From Glycine soja (taxonomy: Eukaryota; Streptophyta; Magnoliopsida; Fabales; Fabaceae), in assembly GCF_004193775.1 (NCBI RefSeq), contig NC_041004.1:32388411-32452410 (forward strand): DNA of 64,000 nucleotides, read 5' to 3'. Under the pieces are notes generated by a model. It was not told the origin of the DNA. It made no database searches and worked only from the letters and a program-made list of their open reading frames with translations. The position numbers and the translations under genes are program-made. Within the stretch, counting starts at the first letter, position 1, and the number at the start of each line of letters is the position of its first letter. This document shows positions 11,366-24,294 of this stretch, one piece after another.

Positions 11366-12438
11366 TTAAACTATGGATTAATAATAATAAGATCTAATTA
11401 AATAAGGTAATGGATTTAAAAAAAATAGAGTAAATTATATTTGCATCTTTTGTGTTTTTTTTTTCACATTACACTGGACACTTCTTCTTTTTTGCACCAT
11501 ATAAAAAAACTCTTTAATTTATTAGCTCACAATACACCTAGATTCCCTCCCTCCTAGTAACCGTTTAATGATTTAACAAAAAGTAAATACATGTTAATCA
11601 CATGACTTTTAATTTCTTACTCTTGATTTCATAAAAGACATACATCATTTTCAACCTTAAAATATTTTAACACTCTTTTTTTTTTTTTTAATTGGATGTA
11701 AAACCAGTTTTTTGTTGGTCGTGAACTCACCTGTTGGTACGCATGTGTCAACACCTTTTTTTTTTTCTTAGTTCAATTTTTTATGCGTGCTAGATCGTTT
11801 GATTGTTGCATTTTTGTTGGACATGCCCAACAATGTCTATTGATTAAATATGATTTTTTTGCTATAAATTTTAGTATTTTTCTTCTACATTTGTGTTTTT
11901 AACTCATTTCTTTGAACTATTTATTTTTTATGACTATGTGTTTGATATGATGTGTCAATTAAAGAGTTGTATCTTCTTCAATTGTGAACAGCAACGTAAG
12001 AGTCAAATATTAAAGGAATAACTATTATTGTTATTGTCTTTAAGAAAAATTCATTTACAAGATCAATTATTAATTTGTTATTGAGTATTTAACAAAAATA
12101 TTAAGATAATATTTACTTACATATTTCAATTGACGTTAGTTAATGGTAATTGACATTAGTTAATCATGTTAATATAAAAGAGTAAAAGTAATATAAAAAA
12201 ATAAATAAACATCGAGTGCAATTTTAAAAAAATACAAAAAGTACGACGGTAATTTACTAAAAAAACTATAAAATAATATTACAGTAGTATTTGTTTATGG
12301 AATGTTTTTATATTTATATTTCTTGCATGCCGAATCATTATCTTATAATAATTATTAATTAATTTCTTAATTATCATCCTTAAAATATATACTGATTAGT
12401 CGTCCTCTTACTTTAATACCAATTGTGGCTTCTTTATA
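11366..12438. repeat. Tandem duplication unit B, interrupted by a TIR element
   Basis: Second unit of the duplication at 11118. Its left part (11366-11426) and right part (12259-12438) match unit A on either side of 11427-12258. The right part also carries a short extra AT-rich segment before TTTAATACCAATTGTGGC. Confidence 0.65.
11427..12258. mobile_element. Non-autonomous TIR transposon (Mutator-like or similar), 832 bp
   Basis: The ends are inverted: AGTAAATTA then a TTTTGTGTTTTTT-type stretch and an ACACT block on the left; on the right the reverse complement AGTAAATTA, CTTTTTGTATTTTTT and GCACT. The unit is absent from the paralogous copy at 11118-11347. Flanking AAAAAAAAT and AAAAAAACT may be a 9-bp target duplication with one mismatch, as in Mutator-like elements, but the sequence is too simple for certainty. 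There is no coding capacity. Confidence 0.6.
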
Positions 12439-12459
12439 TGACACAAAATATAGTTAAGC

Positions 12460-13860
12460 AATAAGATATATTTTTTAAGTTAATTAATTTATAATTTTTT
12501 AGTGAAATAATTAATTTATAATTAGAATTAGAATCACGGATTCATGCATATGTGGTTAGATGTGTATTCATCCATCTTGGGGAATGACTTGGCTAGTTTG
12601 GAAGCTGTTTCCATAGATCTTGTCACTAAAACAAATTGACGCATTATTTTGTTGTTGATGTAATTATTGGTTTTTTTTTTTTTTTTTACTGCTAAAGAAT
12701 ATAAATGTAAGATGGGTCATATATGTTGCCAAAATCAAAAATATTTTTTCTTTATAAAATAATGAAAAAAGGTGATACACTGATTATAAAAAAAAGTTTT
12801 ATATTATTATTTAATTACATATTATCATTTATAAAAAAATTATTAATTTTTATACTAATCATTTAAAAATTATATCAACGATAATTTTTAATTGATTGAT
12901 AATTTAATTATTTTAAACTGTCAAGTATATAATAATTAAATTCTAAAATATTTTTTTTATTACGACTCTAAAATAATTTACTTTTCAGAGTACACATAAG
13001 TTATAATATTTTAAAATTTATTAAAATAGATAAATAATATTTAATTCTTTTTATTTTCTAACAATAGACAATAAAACAGTAAAAATTATTATCAGAAAAC
13101 AGTAAAATAAATAATATATGAATAACGCAAAGTAATTTTACATTTTCTTATATAATAACAAAGTACTATCAAGAAGTATGATATTTTTCTTATAGTAATA
13201 ATCATTAAAAAAAATCATATTAATAATTAATTTTATTTATGCTCATATCAATTTTTATATATCCATTACATCATTATTTCTTTTAGTCTTAAATATATTT
13301 TCCTTCCTTCCTTATAAATTTACATAGTTTAGCTTTCATATTTGAAAATGTTTTGGTACTTATAAAAAAAAGTTATAATGTGTCATTCTATGACTTGAAG
13401 CAAGGTTAACATATTCGAATCTACCCTTATAGCTTTCTTACATCGTATACATAATTGATATATAAAATATTATATTTAAAAAACAAAATTCAAATCTATT
13501 AGGACGAATGACTAGTTTTGGAATAGGAGATATACCCAGTCATTTTGGAGGCATTTGTCCAATTGACATTGACCAGAAAAATATATTTTAATTTTTTTTA
13601 CAAGACATTACATATTATTAACTTAAATAAATATATTCTTAAAATTTTGAAAATATAATTGTAATGATCACAGTTTTATGACACTTCATCGTATGATTTC
13701 TCTGCTGATGACACAAATGTCACATTGACAAAGATACCAGCAGATCCACACAAGCCAGAAAAACAACAACAATATCAAGTTCCAAACCAAACAATGAATA
13801 CAGTAAATAAACACCATTTAATGCAATTAAATAAAACAATTTTTTAAATTATAAAAAAAA
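12460..13860. other. Very AT-rich intergenic DNA, no gene seen
   Basis: Homopolymer-rich sequence without recognisable protein on either strand. A T run lies near 12670-12687. The last few hundred bases before 13860 probably grade into the upstream region of the eIF4G gene. Confidence 0.55.
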
Positions 13861-14393
13861 TAAAAAAGAGAGAAAAACAAGGGGATGTGAATAGGTGTCA
13901 CAGAATCCGCAACCCTGTGATCTCCTGAAAAACCTATTTCTTCTTTTGACCCTTTTCTCACTCCTAAGTTTGTTACCTCTTTCTCTCTCTCTCTCTAAAA
14001 TTTATTTCTCTCTCCTAAAAAATTCTGGTTTCTGGTTACCTCTCACTCTTCTCTTCTTCCCCCCTCCTTTCTTTTTCTTTTTTTTCTTCTTTCTCACAAA
14101 ACAAAACCCTACCCACACTCTCACTCTCTTCAGTCTCTGTTCCCTGAAAACTTGCGCTTATTTACCATTCTGCCCCCCTTTTCCGCGTCGCAATATTTAA
14201 TCTATGTTTTTCGGTTTTTGAGAGCATTGCGATGGTTTCGCGGATCTACAAGTTTGGTTCTTTCAACGAAAATTGAGAGAGAGAGAGAGAGATTCGGTTT
14301 CGGTTTCTCTCTGTTTTTCTTCTTCTTCTTCTTCTTCTTCTTCTGTTTTCGGTTGTGAAAACTGTTTTTGTGTTGTTGTGAGGTTTGGAATAT
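13861..14393 (+). promoter_or_regulatory. Probable promoter-proximal region and 5' UTR of eIF4G
   Basis: Pyrimidine-rich DNA upstream of the eIF4G start: CT microsatellite at about 13981-13997, GA microsatellite at about 14274-14290 and a CTT array at about 14318-14343. CT/GA-rich tracts are common in plant 5' UTRs and core promoters. No clear TATA box is near; the transcription start cannot be fixed. Confidence 0.5.
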
Positions 14394-17300
14394 ATGTCCT
14401 TCAATCAATCAAAGTCGGAGAAGAACGACGCGGTTTATCGAAAAACCGGGCGATCCGCCAGCTTCAATCAGCAGAGAGGAGGCTCCTATGGCAGGGGTGG
14501 CGGCGGCGGCGGGGCCGCGCCGTCGAGCAGTTCACTCTCCTTTAGCCGGAGGTCAGTTAGGGTTTGCCAATTTGTGTCTGTGGTTTTGTTTTTATGACTG
14601 AATTTTGAATCTTTGATTGATGTTGTTAGAATAATGTTGACGATGTAGATTGGGATTTTATTTTGTTTTTGGAATTTGAAATTTTGAATGTGGTTATATA
14701 GTAAAGTGTAGTGGTTATGTGTTGTATAAAAAGAATTGATTAAGTGTTGGCATTGTGATTGTGATAAAAATACGTAACAAATTATAATCAATTGTTGTTT
14801 GTAGAGTAGTGTTGTGATTGCGTTTTTGGAGTTTGGATACGTTTTAGAGTGTGAAGTGTGGTGTTATGATGGATGAAAGGAATTAGCTGTTATTGTGATT
14901 GTGATGAAATGTATGTTGAAGGATGTAGATTGCGATTTTATTTTTTTGAAACTGGATGTGTTAATGTGTTATAATATTAAGTGTTGGCATTCTGATTGTG
15001 ATTAAATGCAACAAATTATAATCAATTATTGTTTGTAGATTAGTGTTGAAGGGTGTGGATTGAGAATCTTTTTTTTTTTTTTTTAATTTGGATGCCGTTT
15101 AAAGTATGTAGTGTAGTGTTATGATGGATGAAAGGAGTTAAATGTTGAAATTGTTATTGTGATAAAATATATAGAAAATTATAATTAATTATTGTTTGTA
15201 GAATAGAGTTTAAAGGTGTATATATATATATTGGCTGGGAATTTGGATGTGTTTGAGTGTAAAGTATAGTGCTATGATGGATGAAAATAATTAAGTGTTG
15301 ACATTATTATTGTGATAAAGCATGTAACAGATTAGAATTATTTATTGTTTGTACAATAGTGTTGAAGGGTGTAGATTGGGAATTCTTTCTACTTTTTTTA
15401 TTTTGTGGAATTTGGATGCATTTTATATTGAAAAGTGTAGTGTTATGATGGATGAAAAGAATTAGATGTTGTTCCTAGAATAGAATAGTGTTGAAGGGTG
15501 GAGTTTGGGATTTTTTTTTTGTGGAATTTGAATGTGTTTTAGAGTGTAAAGTGTACTGTTATTATGGATGAAAAAGTTAAATGTACATTGTACGAGTGTA
15601 TACTAAATTATGAAGCTGTGAAAATCTTTTCTTTTCTCTTTTTTAAATTAAAGAGTTATCAAATTCTCATTTTTGTCACATGTGGTTTGATGATTTGTTA
15701 TTTGTTAAATTATTTTTTCCCACACCATCATGAGTAGTGCTTTTTTTTATTGGATTTATTTTTTTCTTCCATACTGTTTTATTGATTCTGTGTGTTGCTT
15801 GTTCTAGTTTTAACAAGAAGTCTAATAATGCACAAGGTGGGCAATCTAGGGTAAACCCCCCAGGGCATTCAACAGAGTCCAATAGTGCATCTACTGCCCA
15901 AACCATTAATGGTTCCCATGTACAGCCACAATTACATGGTAAGCTTTAAGAAAAATATTTATTTATTTTTGAAAAAAATGTAATTCTTCTCTTCATTGCT
16001 TTTTAGTGTCTGGTTATGTTGTTCAGTAGAATTTTACTGCTGAAGGATTTGTGGAAGATCCACCCCTCTTTATTAAGGAAGAATCTGCTGATGTTGAGGT
16101 TATTGAATGTTTGGTAAATTAGGCTCATCTTTTTTTATGGAATTCATTCATTTATGTTGTATGATAGGAGCATCAGATGGGCCAGCTACAAAGTCATCTG
16201 AATCACCAGCTGCTCATAGGAGTGCTGGAATTCTTCCAAAAGCTCCAACTTCTCTACAGGCCCCCTTGATTTCTGATCCACTCCCTCCCTCAAGCCCTGC
16301 TAAGGGTATGCTAGTACTGTAGGTTTTTGTTGTGTACTGTCTACATTAGATGTGATTAACAACTCTTTTGTAGCTTGGGTCATAGTAAATAGTCTTCTTG
16401 GATAATGATTTTCCTTATTATTAACAATTAGTTGTGTTGTGAGACTTGAGTAATCTGAATATTTATGTCTGTCCCAGGAGATGCGTCTAAGGCATTCCCT
16501 TTTCAATTTGGATCCATTACTCCTGGCTTTGTTAATGGGATGGCTGTAAGTTTCTTGTATAATAATTGATCAATGTCTGGCACATTTCATATTATGGAAC
16601 TTCTGGGTGAGTAATTGATCATGTTCTTGTATGCAGATTCCTGCTCGTACAAGTTCAGCTCCTCCTAATTTAGATGAGCAGAAGCGTGATCAGGTGTGCA
16701 ATTTATTAATTTTCACCTCTTTTTCCTTAATGTTGCATTATTATACAGAGTGGTGCGGCCAGTATCCACATCTTCCAAACTAAAGAGCATTTCTTTTAGA
16801 TTCTATTCTATGAACATGAACTGGTTTAGAGATAGAATCTGAGAAAGGACTGCTGTTATGCTTTTTGTATGTCTAATTAACATTTACATTATTAGAGATA
16901 TTAGTATTCACTAATTGAAGTTAAACTTGTTTTGTCTTTTCATACTAATGAAAGTTTTTGTTTGATGTATAATTCCTTAACTTTCAGGCTCTTCACGACT
17001 CTTACAAATCTGTGCCTTCAGTGCCAATTCCTCCTGTTCCAAAGCAGCAGCAACCACCTAGGAAAGATGCTGGCGTCTCTGAGCAATCTAATGCAGGGGA
17101 CAGTTGGGAGAATCATCTAGGGTTTAAGGCAAAAAAGGATCCTCATGTGTCAGCTTTGACCCCGGCAAGCCAGATGCCTAAGTCCTCTGTTCCTGTAACT
17201 GGGATTTCAATGTCAACTCCATATCACCAGTCACAGGCTCCTTTACAGTTTGGCGGTGCTAATCCACAGATTCAATCTCAGGGTATGTCAGCGGCATCCC

Positions 17301-20300
17301 ACCAGATGCCTATACCGATGCCTTTACCAATTGGCAATGCTACACAGGTGCAACAGCCAGTTTTTGTTCCAGGTCTTCAACCTCATCCAATGCATCCTCA
17401 GGGGATCAGGCATCAAGGCCAAAACATGAGTTTTGCTCCTCAAATGGGTCATCAGTTGCCCCATCAATTAGGTAGCATGGGCATTGGTATCGGCCCTCCA
17501 TATCCCCAGCAGCAAGGAGGAAAATTTGCTGCTCCTCGAAAAACTACTGTAAAGATAACTCATCCTGAGACACACGAAGAGCTGAGGCTTGATAAAAGGA
17601 CAGATGCATATTCAGATGGTGGGTCATCTGGTGCTAGGTCACATCCTAACATACCTTCTAAGTCACCTGGTAAATCTTTTCCGGCTTCTCATCCTGCGAA
17701 CTACTATTCTTCCAGCTCATACAATACCAATTCTCTCTATTATCCACCTAGTTCTCTTCCATTAACAAGTAACCCGATGTCTCCTAATTCTCAGCCACCA
17801 ATATTTAATTTTACTGTGAATCATGGTCCGCAAGGCGTGAATTTCATGAATTCATCATCACGTGGTTCCCCATCTATTAATAAAGCTAGCACTCCAACAG
17901 AGGATGCATCTCTGACCATTAAGCCAAGTGGTACGTCTGCTATTGTGGACTCATCATTGTCCAATTCCAGTATTTCTGATGTTCAAAATACAGAATCCCC
18001 TAGTTCAACAGCATCTTGTGATGCTAGCTCCTCTGTGCTGCAAAAAGGGTCTGAAACTTGTTTGGAAATCTTTTTACAACAGCACAAGTTGTCTAGTGAT
18101 TCTGTCCCAGTTGTGTCTAATAATGAAGGCAGGAGGGAATCTCTTAGTAGGTCCAACTCTTTGAAGGATAAGAAACCAGGGAAGAAAGATCAATTATCAC
18201 AGCATCAGGTATTTGAGTGAATTATTATTCAGATACACACACTTGAACATAGTGGATGTACTTTTTAGTATGCATGTGGTCTTTGTGTGCTTGAGTATAA
18301 TGTGTACTTTGTCTTTTCCCACAGGTTTCTGTACAATCTCCCACAGCGGATAATATGCCTTCTCATGCTGTTGACCATGGTATATCTGATACTGGAGTTT
18401 CCAAACCTGTAGGAACTAAAACAAACCATTCTGCGGAAATTACCACTGAAGACCTTCCAACATCTAATACAATACCTAGTAGCACTTCTACTGCTGAAGT
18501 GAAAACCAATGGGTCTGCAGAAGTTTCTACTTTTGTATCTGGTGCACAAACTGTTGACAGAGTGCACAATAGTAATCCTGATAAGATAGATGAATTAGCT
18601 GAAGGTAAACAACTAAAGCATTATGATGAAAGTGATGAGCCATCATCTCCTGAAGGATACAAATCAAATATGTACTTTAATGGAACAGAAATTAAACTAA
18701 CTGAAAAAGATGCTGCAATTGTAAGCACTGTCTTAACAGGAATACTGGATGAATCTGCAAGTTATAATGCAAAATGTGTAATAGGTGATAATTTAGGGAC
18801 ATGTACTACTACCACATTGCATTATTCTAGGGATGTCTCTTTTAGAACAAATGATAGTGTAGTTACTAATAGATTTGTTTCAGGAAAATTTGGCATATCA
18901 GATCTGCAGTCTGCTGATCTTCCAGAGACAACATCAATGCATGTCAAGGATGCCTCAGAGAATACTGGCGGTGAGTCAGGTACCAAGGATAGACCAACTA
19001 TAGAACCAAATAAGGTGAAAACTACATCTAAAGGGAAGAAGAAAAGAAGAGAGATACTTCAGAAAGCAGATGCTGCTGGGTCAACATCTGATCTTTATAA
19101 TGCATACAAGGGACCTGAGGAAATGAAAGAAGCTGTCTTAAGTTCTGAGAGCACAGAAAGTACCACCACTTTGAAGCAGTTGCCAAAAGATGCTGCTCAG
19201 TCAGATGCTTTAGCAAGTGAAAAGTGTGGTCACAGTAAAGCTGAACTCGATGACTGGGAGGATGCTGCTGACATGTCTACCCCCAAACTGGAGGTTCATG
19301 ATAAATCTCAACAAGCTGGTGATGGAAGTGGAAGTACAGCCAAAAAGTATTCACGTGATTTCCTTCTGAAATTTGCAGAGCAGTGCATGGATCTTCCTGA
19401 AGGTTTTGAAGTCACCACAGACATTGAATCTTTGATGAGTGCCAATATTGGTAGTTCTCATGTTTTCGAGCGTGATTCACATCCTAGTCCTGGAAGAATT
19501 GTAGATAGACCAGGTGGGATGTCTCGGATGGATCGCCGTGGGGATGTGGTAATGGAGGATGACAGATGGAGTAGAGTTTCTGGTGCTTTTCGTTCTGGAC
19601 GTGGTTTGGATGGCATTGGAGGTAATGTGGGATTCCGATCTGGCCAAGGAGGCAATTTTGGTGTCTTAAGGAACCCTCGTGCACAGACACCACCACAATA
19701 TGTTGGAGGGATCCTTTCTGGGCCAATGCAATCAGTGGGAAATCATGGTGGAAGAAATAATCCTGATGGGGAGAGGTGGCAGCGTTCTGCTAGCTTCCAG
19801 CAGAGGGGTTTAATTCCTTCTCCTACCCAAACTCCTTTACAGATGATGCACAAAGCTGAGAATAAGTATGAGGTGGGTAAAGCAACAGATGTGGAAGAGG
19901 TAAAGCAGAGGCAGTTGAAGGCTATCTTGAACAAACTAACTCCGCAGAATTTTGATAGACTTTTTGAACAGGTGAAAGCAGTTAATATTGACAATGCAGT
20001 CACCCTCACTGGTGTCATCTCACAAATCTTTGAGAAGGCTCTGATGGAACCTACCTTTTGTGAAATGTATGCCAACTTTTGTTTTCATCTGGCTTCTGAG
20101 TTGCCTGATTTTAGTGAGGACAATGAAAAGATAACCTTTAAAAGGTTATTATTAAACAAGTGCCAGGAGGAATTTGAGAGGGGTGAAAGAGAAGAAGAAG
20201 AAGCAAATAAGGCTGATGAGGGTGAGGTTAAGCAGTCTGCTGAGGAAAGAGAAGAAAGAAGAGTTAAGGCTAGAAGACGCATGTTGGGAAACATCAGATT

Positions 20301-22465
20301 GATTGGAGAACTATACAAGAAGAAAATGTTGACAGAGAGAATAATGCATGAGTGTATCAAGAAGTTACTGGGTCAGTATCAGGATCCAGATGAAGAAGAC
20401 ATTGAAGCTTTGTGCAAGCTGATGAGTACTATTGGGGAGATGATTGACCATCCAAAAGCCAAGGTACATATGGATGCATATTTTGAAAGGATGAAATTAT
20501 TGTCAAACAACATGAATTTATCTTCTAGGGTGAGGTTCATGTTGAAAGATTCCATTGATTTGAGAAAGAATAAATGGCAACAAAGGAGGAAAGTAGAAGG
20601 TCCAAAGAAGATTGAGGAGGTGCACAGGGATGCCGCTCAGGAGAGGCAGGCCCAAGCTGGTAGGCCAGGTCGCGGTCTTGGTAACAATCAATCAGCTAGA
20701 CGGAATCCCATGGATTTTGGTCCAAGAGGATCTATGCTGTCTTCTCCCAATTCTCAAATGGGTGGATTGCGTGGTCTTCCTACTCAAGTTCGTGGGTATG
20801 GTGCTTCTCAGGATGCTCGATTTGAGGAACGACAATCTTATGAGGCTAGGACCTTGTCGGTTCCTTTGCCTCAAAGACCCTTAGGAGATGATTCTATAAA
20901 CTTGGTACCCCAAGGTGGTCTCGGTAGGGGAATGTCTACGAGAGGATCAACAGCAATTTCCAATTTGCCAATATCTGATGTGCTTCCTGTCCATGGAAAC
21001 TCTCATAGAATGAATATAGGTCTTAATGGTCACAGCAATTTATCGGAGTGCACACCATATAGCTCAAGGGAGGATCTTGTTTCAAGATATGGTAATGTTA
21101 GGTCTTCAGGGCCATCTGCTTATGATCAATCAAGTGCTCCAGAGCGTAATGTAAACCATGATAACAGAGACTGGAGGAGTGCAGATCGGAATCTTGAACC
21201 TCCTGCTCATTTGCAAGGGTCAATGGTCTCTCAGAATGCTTCTTCAGAGAAGATTTGGCCAGAAGAACGACTGAGGGACATGTCCTTGTCAGCAATAAGA
21301 GAATACTACAGGTAATGTTTTTCTGTGGTACTTTTATCATCCTGGTTACAGCTTTTGTGGCCAGTTATACTCTTGCTGGGAAGCTTGAACCAACACCTTA
21401 CTGCACACATATCATCCTTTAAGTAAAATCATGTGTATATAAGAGATTTTCAATTTTTCTGGTGAATATCATAGTAATAGTTGGAGTGATACTGAATCAT
21501 GCTATGTTTTTGCTTGGATTTAGAAAGGAGATTATGTGAAGCTTCTTCTGCTCCTACGTCAAATTCAGGAATCTTTTTTTTTTTTTGTTGCAACTTTGTC
21601 ATGATGGAATTTATGTTATGCTTGTAGTATTATATTTTTTATTTTTTTATCAGGGGCAAATGTTAATCGTTAGATTGCAGTATTCTATTAACCAAGTTAG
21701 ATTCACAATGTATGCTGATGCAGGCAGATGTGTTTTATTTTTTCTCGTTTTTTTTTTTGAATTTATACTGATGAATTTGTTTCCCTCTTTTCTTGTCATT
21801 TAATCATTTGACTGAAATTTATGCAATTTTCAGTGCTAGAGATGAGAACGAACTTGCTTTATGTGTCAAAGATTTGAACTCTCCGAGCTTCCATCCTTCC
21901 TTGGTTTCTCTCTGGGTCACGGATTCATTTGAGAGAAAGGATGCGGAAAGAGATCTTTTGGCCAAACTACTTGTCAACCTTGTGAAATCTCAGCATGGAA
22001 CCTTGAATCAAGTTCAGCTCATTAAAGGGTAAGATTTATTTAATAATTAATAACCATATAGTGACTAGCAGAGAGAATTCATTCATTGTTAAGACAAAGG
22101 TCATATTATTCATTCCTTTGAATGTTTTGGCTAGGTTTGAATCTGCTCTCAGTACATTGGAGGATGCTGTTAATGATGCTCCCAGAGCAGCAGAGTTTCT
22201 TGGCCGAATTTTTGCAAAAGCCATAACAGAGAATGTAGTTTCTTTGAAGGAGATTGGGCAGTTAATACATGATGGTGGAGAGGAGCCAGGTAGTCTCTTA
22301 GAAGTTGGACTTGCAGCTGATGTTCTTGGAAGCACTTTGGAGGTAATTCAAAGCGAGAAGGGGGACGCGGTTCTAAACGAGATGCGTTCAGACTCTAACT
22401 TGAGGTTGGAAACTTTCCGGCAACCTAATGCTAAAACATCAAGGAAGTTGGAAAAATTTATTTAG
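14394..22465 (+). CDS. EIF4G: Eukaryotic translation initiation factor 4G, nine coding exons
   Basis: Scaffold subunit of cytoplasmic eIF4F, bridging cap-binding eIF4E, eIF4A helicase and eIF3. Coding exons: 14394-14551, 15808-15938, 16168-16305, 16478-16545, 16637-16693, 16988-18208, 18325-21311, 21834-22028, 22135-22465. All junctions are GT-AG and phases join without a break into 1,761 codons plus stop, a normal length for plant eIF4G. The N-terminal half is low-complexity (Ser/Pro/Gln-rich), with the plant block KITHPETHEELRLDKR in exon 6. The eIF4E-binding motif Tyr-X4-Leu-Leu (YSRDFLLKF) starts at 19348 (residue 933). The MIF4G domain spans about residues 1119-1347, an Arg/Gly-rich linker follows, and a C-terminal MA3 domain (from about residue 1577) crosses exons 7-9. 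The start opens Met-Ser-Phe-Asn-Gln-Ser, close to the Arabidopsis protein as remembered. No break seen; the isoform cannot be told. Confidence 0.96.
14620..15590. repeat. Degenerate tandem array inside eIF4G intron 1
   Basis: Most of the 1,256-bp first intron consists of diverged units of roughly 120-170 bp. Each carries in order GTGTTGAAGGGTGTAGATTG, a T-rich stretch with GGAATTTGGATG, AAAGTGTAGTGTTATGATGG, ATGAAA, a TTGTGAT motif and ATAATCAATTATTGTTTGTA. The GTTATGATGGATGAAA landmark falls at about 14862, 15119, 15270, 15441 and 15560, with weaker or partial copies near 14700 and 14965. Confidence 0.8.
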
Positions 22466-22830
22466 ATGCCAGTGATGGTTATTGTATGTTTTTTTTTTTT
22501 TTTTTTGTGTAGAGGGGAAAAGTTATTTGGCTAGTGCTTTTTTGGGGTACTCAATTTTGCAGAGAATGGTTTTCTCCGTGAGATGGGTGGATAGGGTTTT
22601 ATATCTGGGATTTTCTGTCTTTATATTATTTTTCCGACATCTTCACTGCAATTGTAAAAAGGTTCAATTGAGCATCAGAAATTTTAGGCGTAGCTGCTAT
22701 GCCTGCTTGATGACCTTTACATATTTCTTTGTAGATATAAAAGGTTCAATGAGCATCAAGAATTTTATTTTCGTATCGTTTTTGGTTGTATTTCATTAAT
22801 GCTTGTAAAATGAAATGCAATAGAGAAAAT
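22466..22830 (+). other. Probable eIF4G 3' UTR
   Basis: AT-rich DNA after the eIF4G stop, starting with a T run at about 22489-22507. AAAAGGTTCAATTGAGCATC (about 22657) recurs as AAAAGGTTCAATGAGCATCA (about 22739), a short duplication inside the likely UTR. AAAATGAAATGCAATAGAGA near 22806 is a reasonable end region. The cleavage site is not certain. Confidence 0.4.
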
Positions 22831-23920
22831 AAGAGAAGTAGTTTTATGCTGACATTCAATTGCATCATGTGGATGATATATTTATTGATTTTTATAAAAT
22901 TATTTAAAAAATCATAATAAATATGGTTTGTGATTGAATAACTGGAAAATTATTTTATATTGTGACAGTTAAACTCAGGCTATAATTTTACTTGGTTATA
23001 GGTTGTGGGGAGAAATCATTTGTGAAGATTAAGTTACTCTAAGGATTAATTTTTTTGAGTTACTTTGTATTTTTATTAAATCTAATGGTAGTAATGAGTA
23101 GTTTAAATATAAATTTTTGCTTAAGAGCAAAATGCATCAAACATAAAATAAAGTATCCAAGCTTGAATAGTAGAAAAGGATTTTTTTTTGTTATGGTTTT
23201 ATTCATCAGAGTTAAAAGTGAGAATTAATTTTAGTGTGAATATATGTAGTCTTCACATAATTGAAAAAAATATTGATGTTTCAAAAACTCATTTATTGTA
23301 ATATATTTTAAATACAAAATATATCATTTTTATTCTTTTAAGTGTTAGAAACACTGCATTATAATTATTAATTTTATGTTTACTCATGTTTTTCATTATA
23401 TTCCTCATTGTATTTCTGGTATTATTATGAATGAAATGTCTTAAGTTGTCTCCTCTAAAAAAAAAGCAAACTATCCACCTGCTGCATGGCTACAACACGA
23501 TTTTCAACAATTTTATTTCATTTTTGCTTTTTATTTTATTGTATTTTCTATGTTTGTGTTTTTCAGAGGACAATGAGCCCGGATCAGTGTCCCAAAACAT
23601 TTTTTTTACCTGCTTCCTTCTTTTTGGTACATCCTAAATTGGGTTCAAATCCTGAAATGACCCAAAAGTTAGGTATTGACTCACTATAGATGCCTGTTAA
23701 AGTCAAGAATAACTTCGGCATAAACAAATAGACAGAAAAATTAGTGTTGACTTGAAGGACAATACACTTTACAATAAATTAATTAATTTCTAGAATAAAA
23801 TTATATATCACATCGCCTTCTGAAAACCAAAGAATGACAGTATGAGTATAAAACAAGCCTATTGAATTATTACAGGGAAAAATAGTTAGCAAAGAACTGA
23901 TGCATATAAGGGACAAGAAT
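22831..23920. other. Intergenic DNA, no gene seen
   Basis: AT-rich, with only short low-complexity frames on the plus strand (23431-23689). No repeat family or protein was recognised. Confidence 0.5.
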
Positions 23921-24250
23921 ATTCAACATGATTTTTAAATTAACTTGGTAATGTTAGCCTTTCATAATTGCGATAGGAATAGCAAATATTCAACATGACT
24001 TTTAAATTAACTTGGTAATGTTAGTCTTTCATAATTGCGATAGGAATAGCTAATATTCAACATGACTTTTAAAATTAGCTTGGTAATGTTAATCTTTCAT
24101 AATTGTTATAGGAATAGCGAATATTGAACACGACTTTTAAATTAACTTAATTGGTAATGTTAGTCTTTCATAATTGTTATAAAAATAACGAATATTCAAC
24201 ATGACTTTTAAATTAACTCGATAATTTTAGTCTAACAGTTTTTCATAATG
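23921..24250. repeat. 67-bp tandem repeat, about five copies
   Basis: Units start with ATTCAACATGACTTTTAAAT at 23921, 23988, 24055, 24123 and 24193, and continue with TAACTTGGTAATGTTAGTC, TTTCATAATTG and TATAGGAATAGC. Spacing is 67, 67, 68 and 70 bp; the last unit is truncated and diverged. The array ends about 45 bp upstream of the first methylesterase relic. Confidence 0.92.
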
Positions 24251-24294
24251 AGTTAGTCATATATAAATACTACATTGTTTTAGTAAAGTCATCA

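Noticed and set aside
13895..14360. Short frames upstream of eIF4G as a separate small gene
   Set aside because: They consist of CT/GA and CTT repeats of the 5' UTR and lack any recognisable protein sequence.
23921..24250. Regular 67-bp units as a CRISPR array
   Set aside because: The units are contiguous tandem copies without unique spacers, in plant nuclear DNA.
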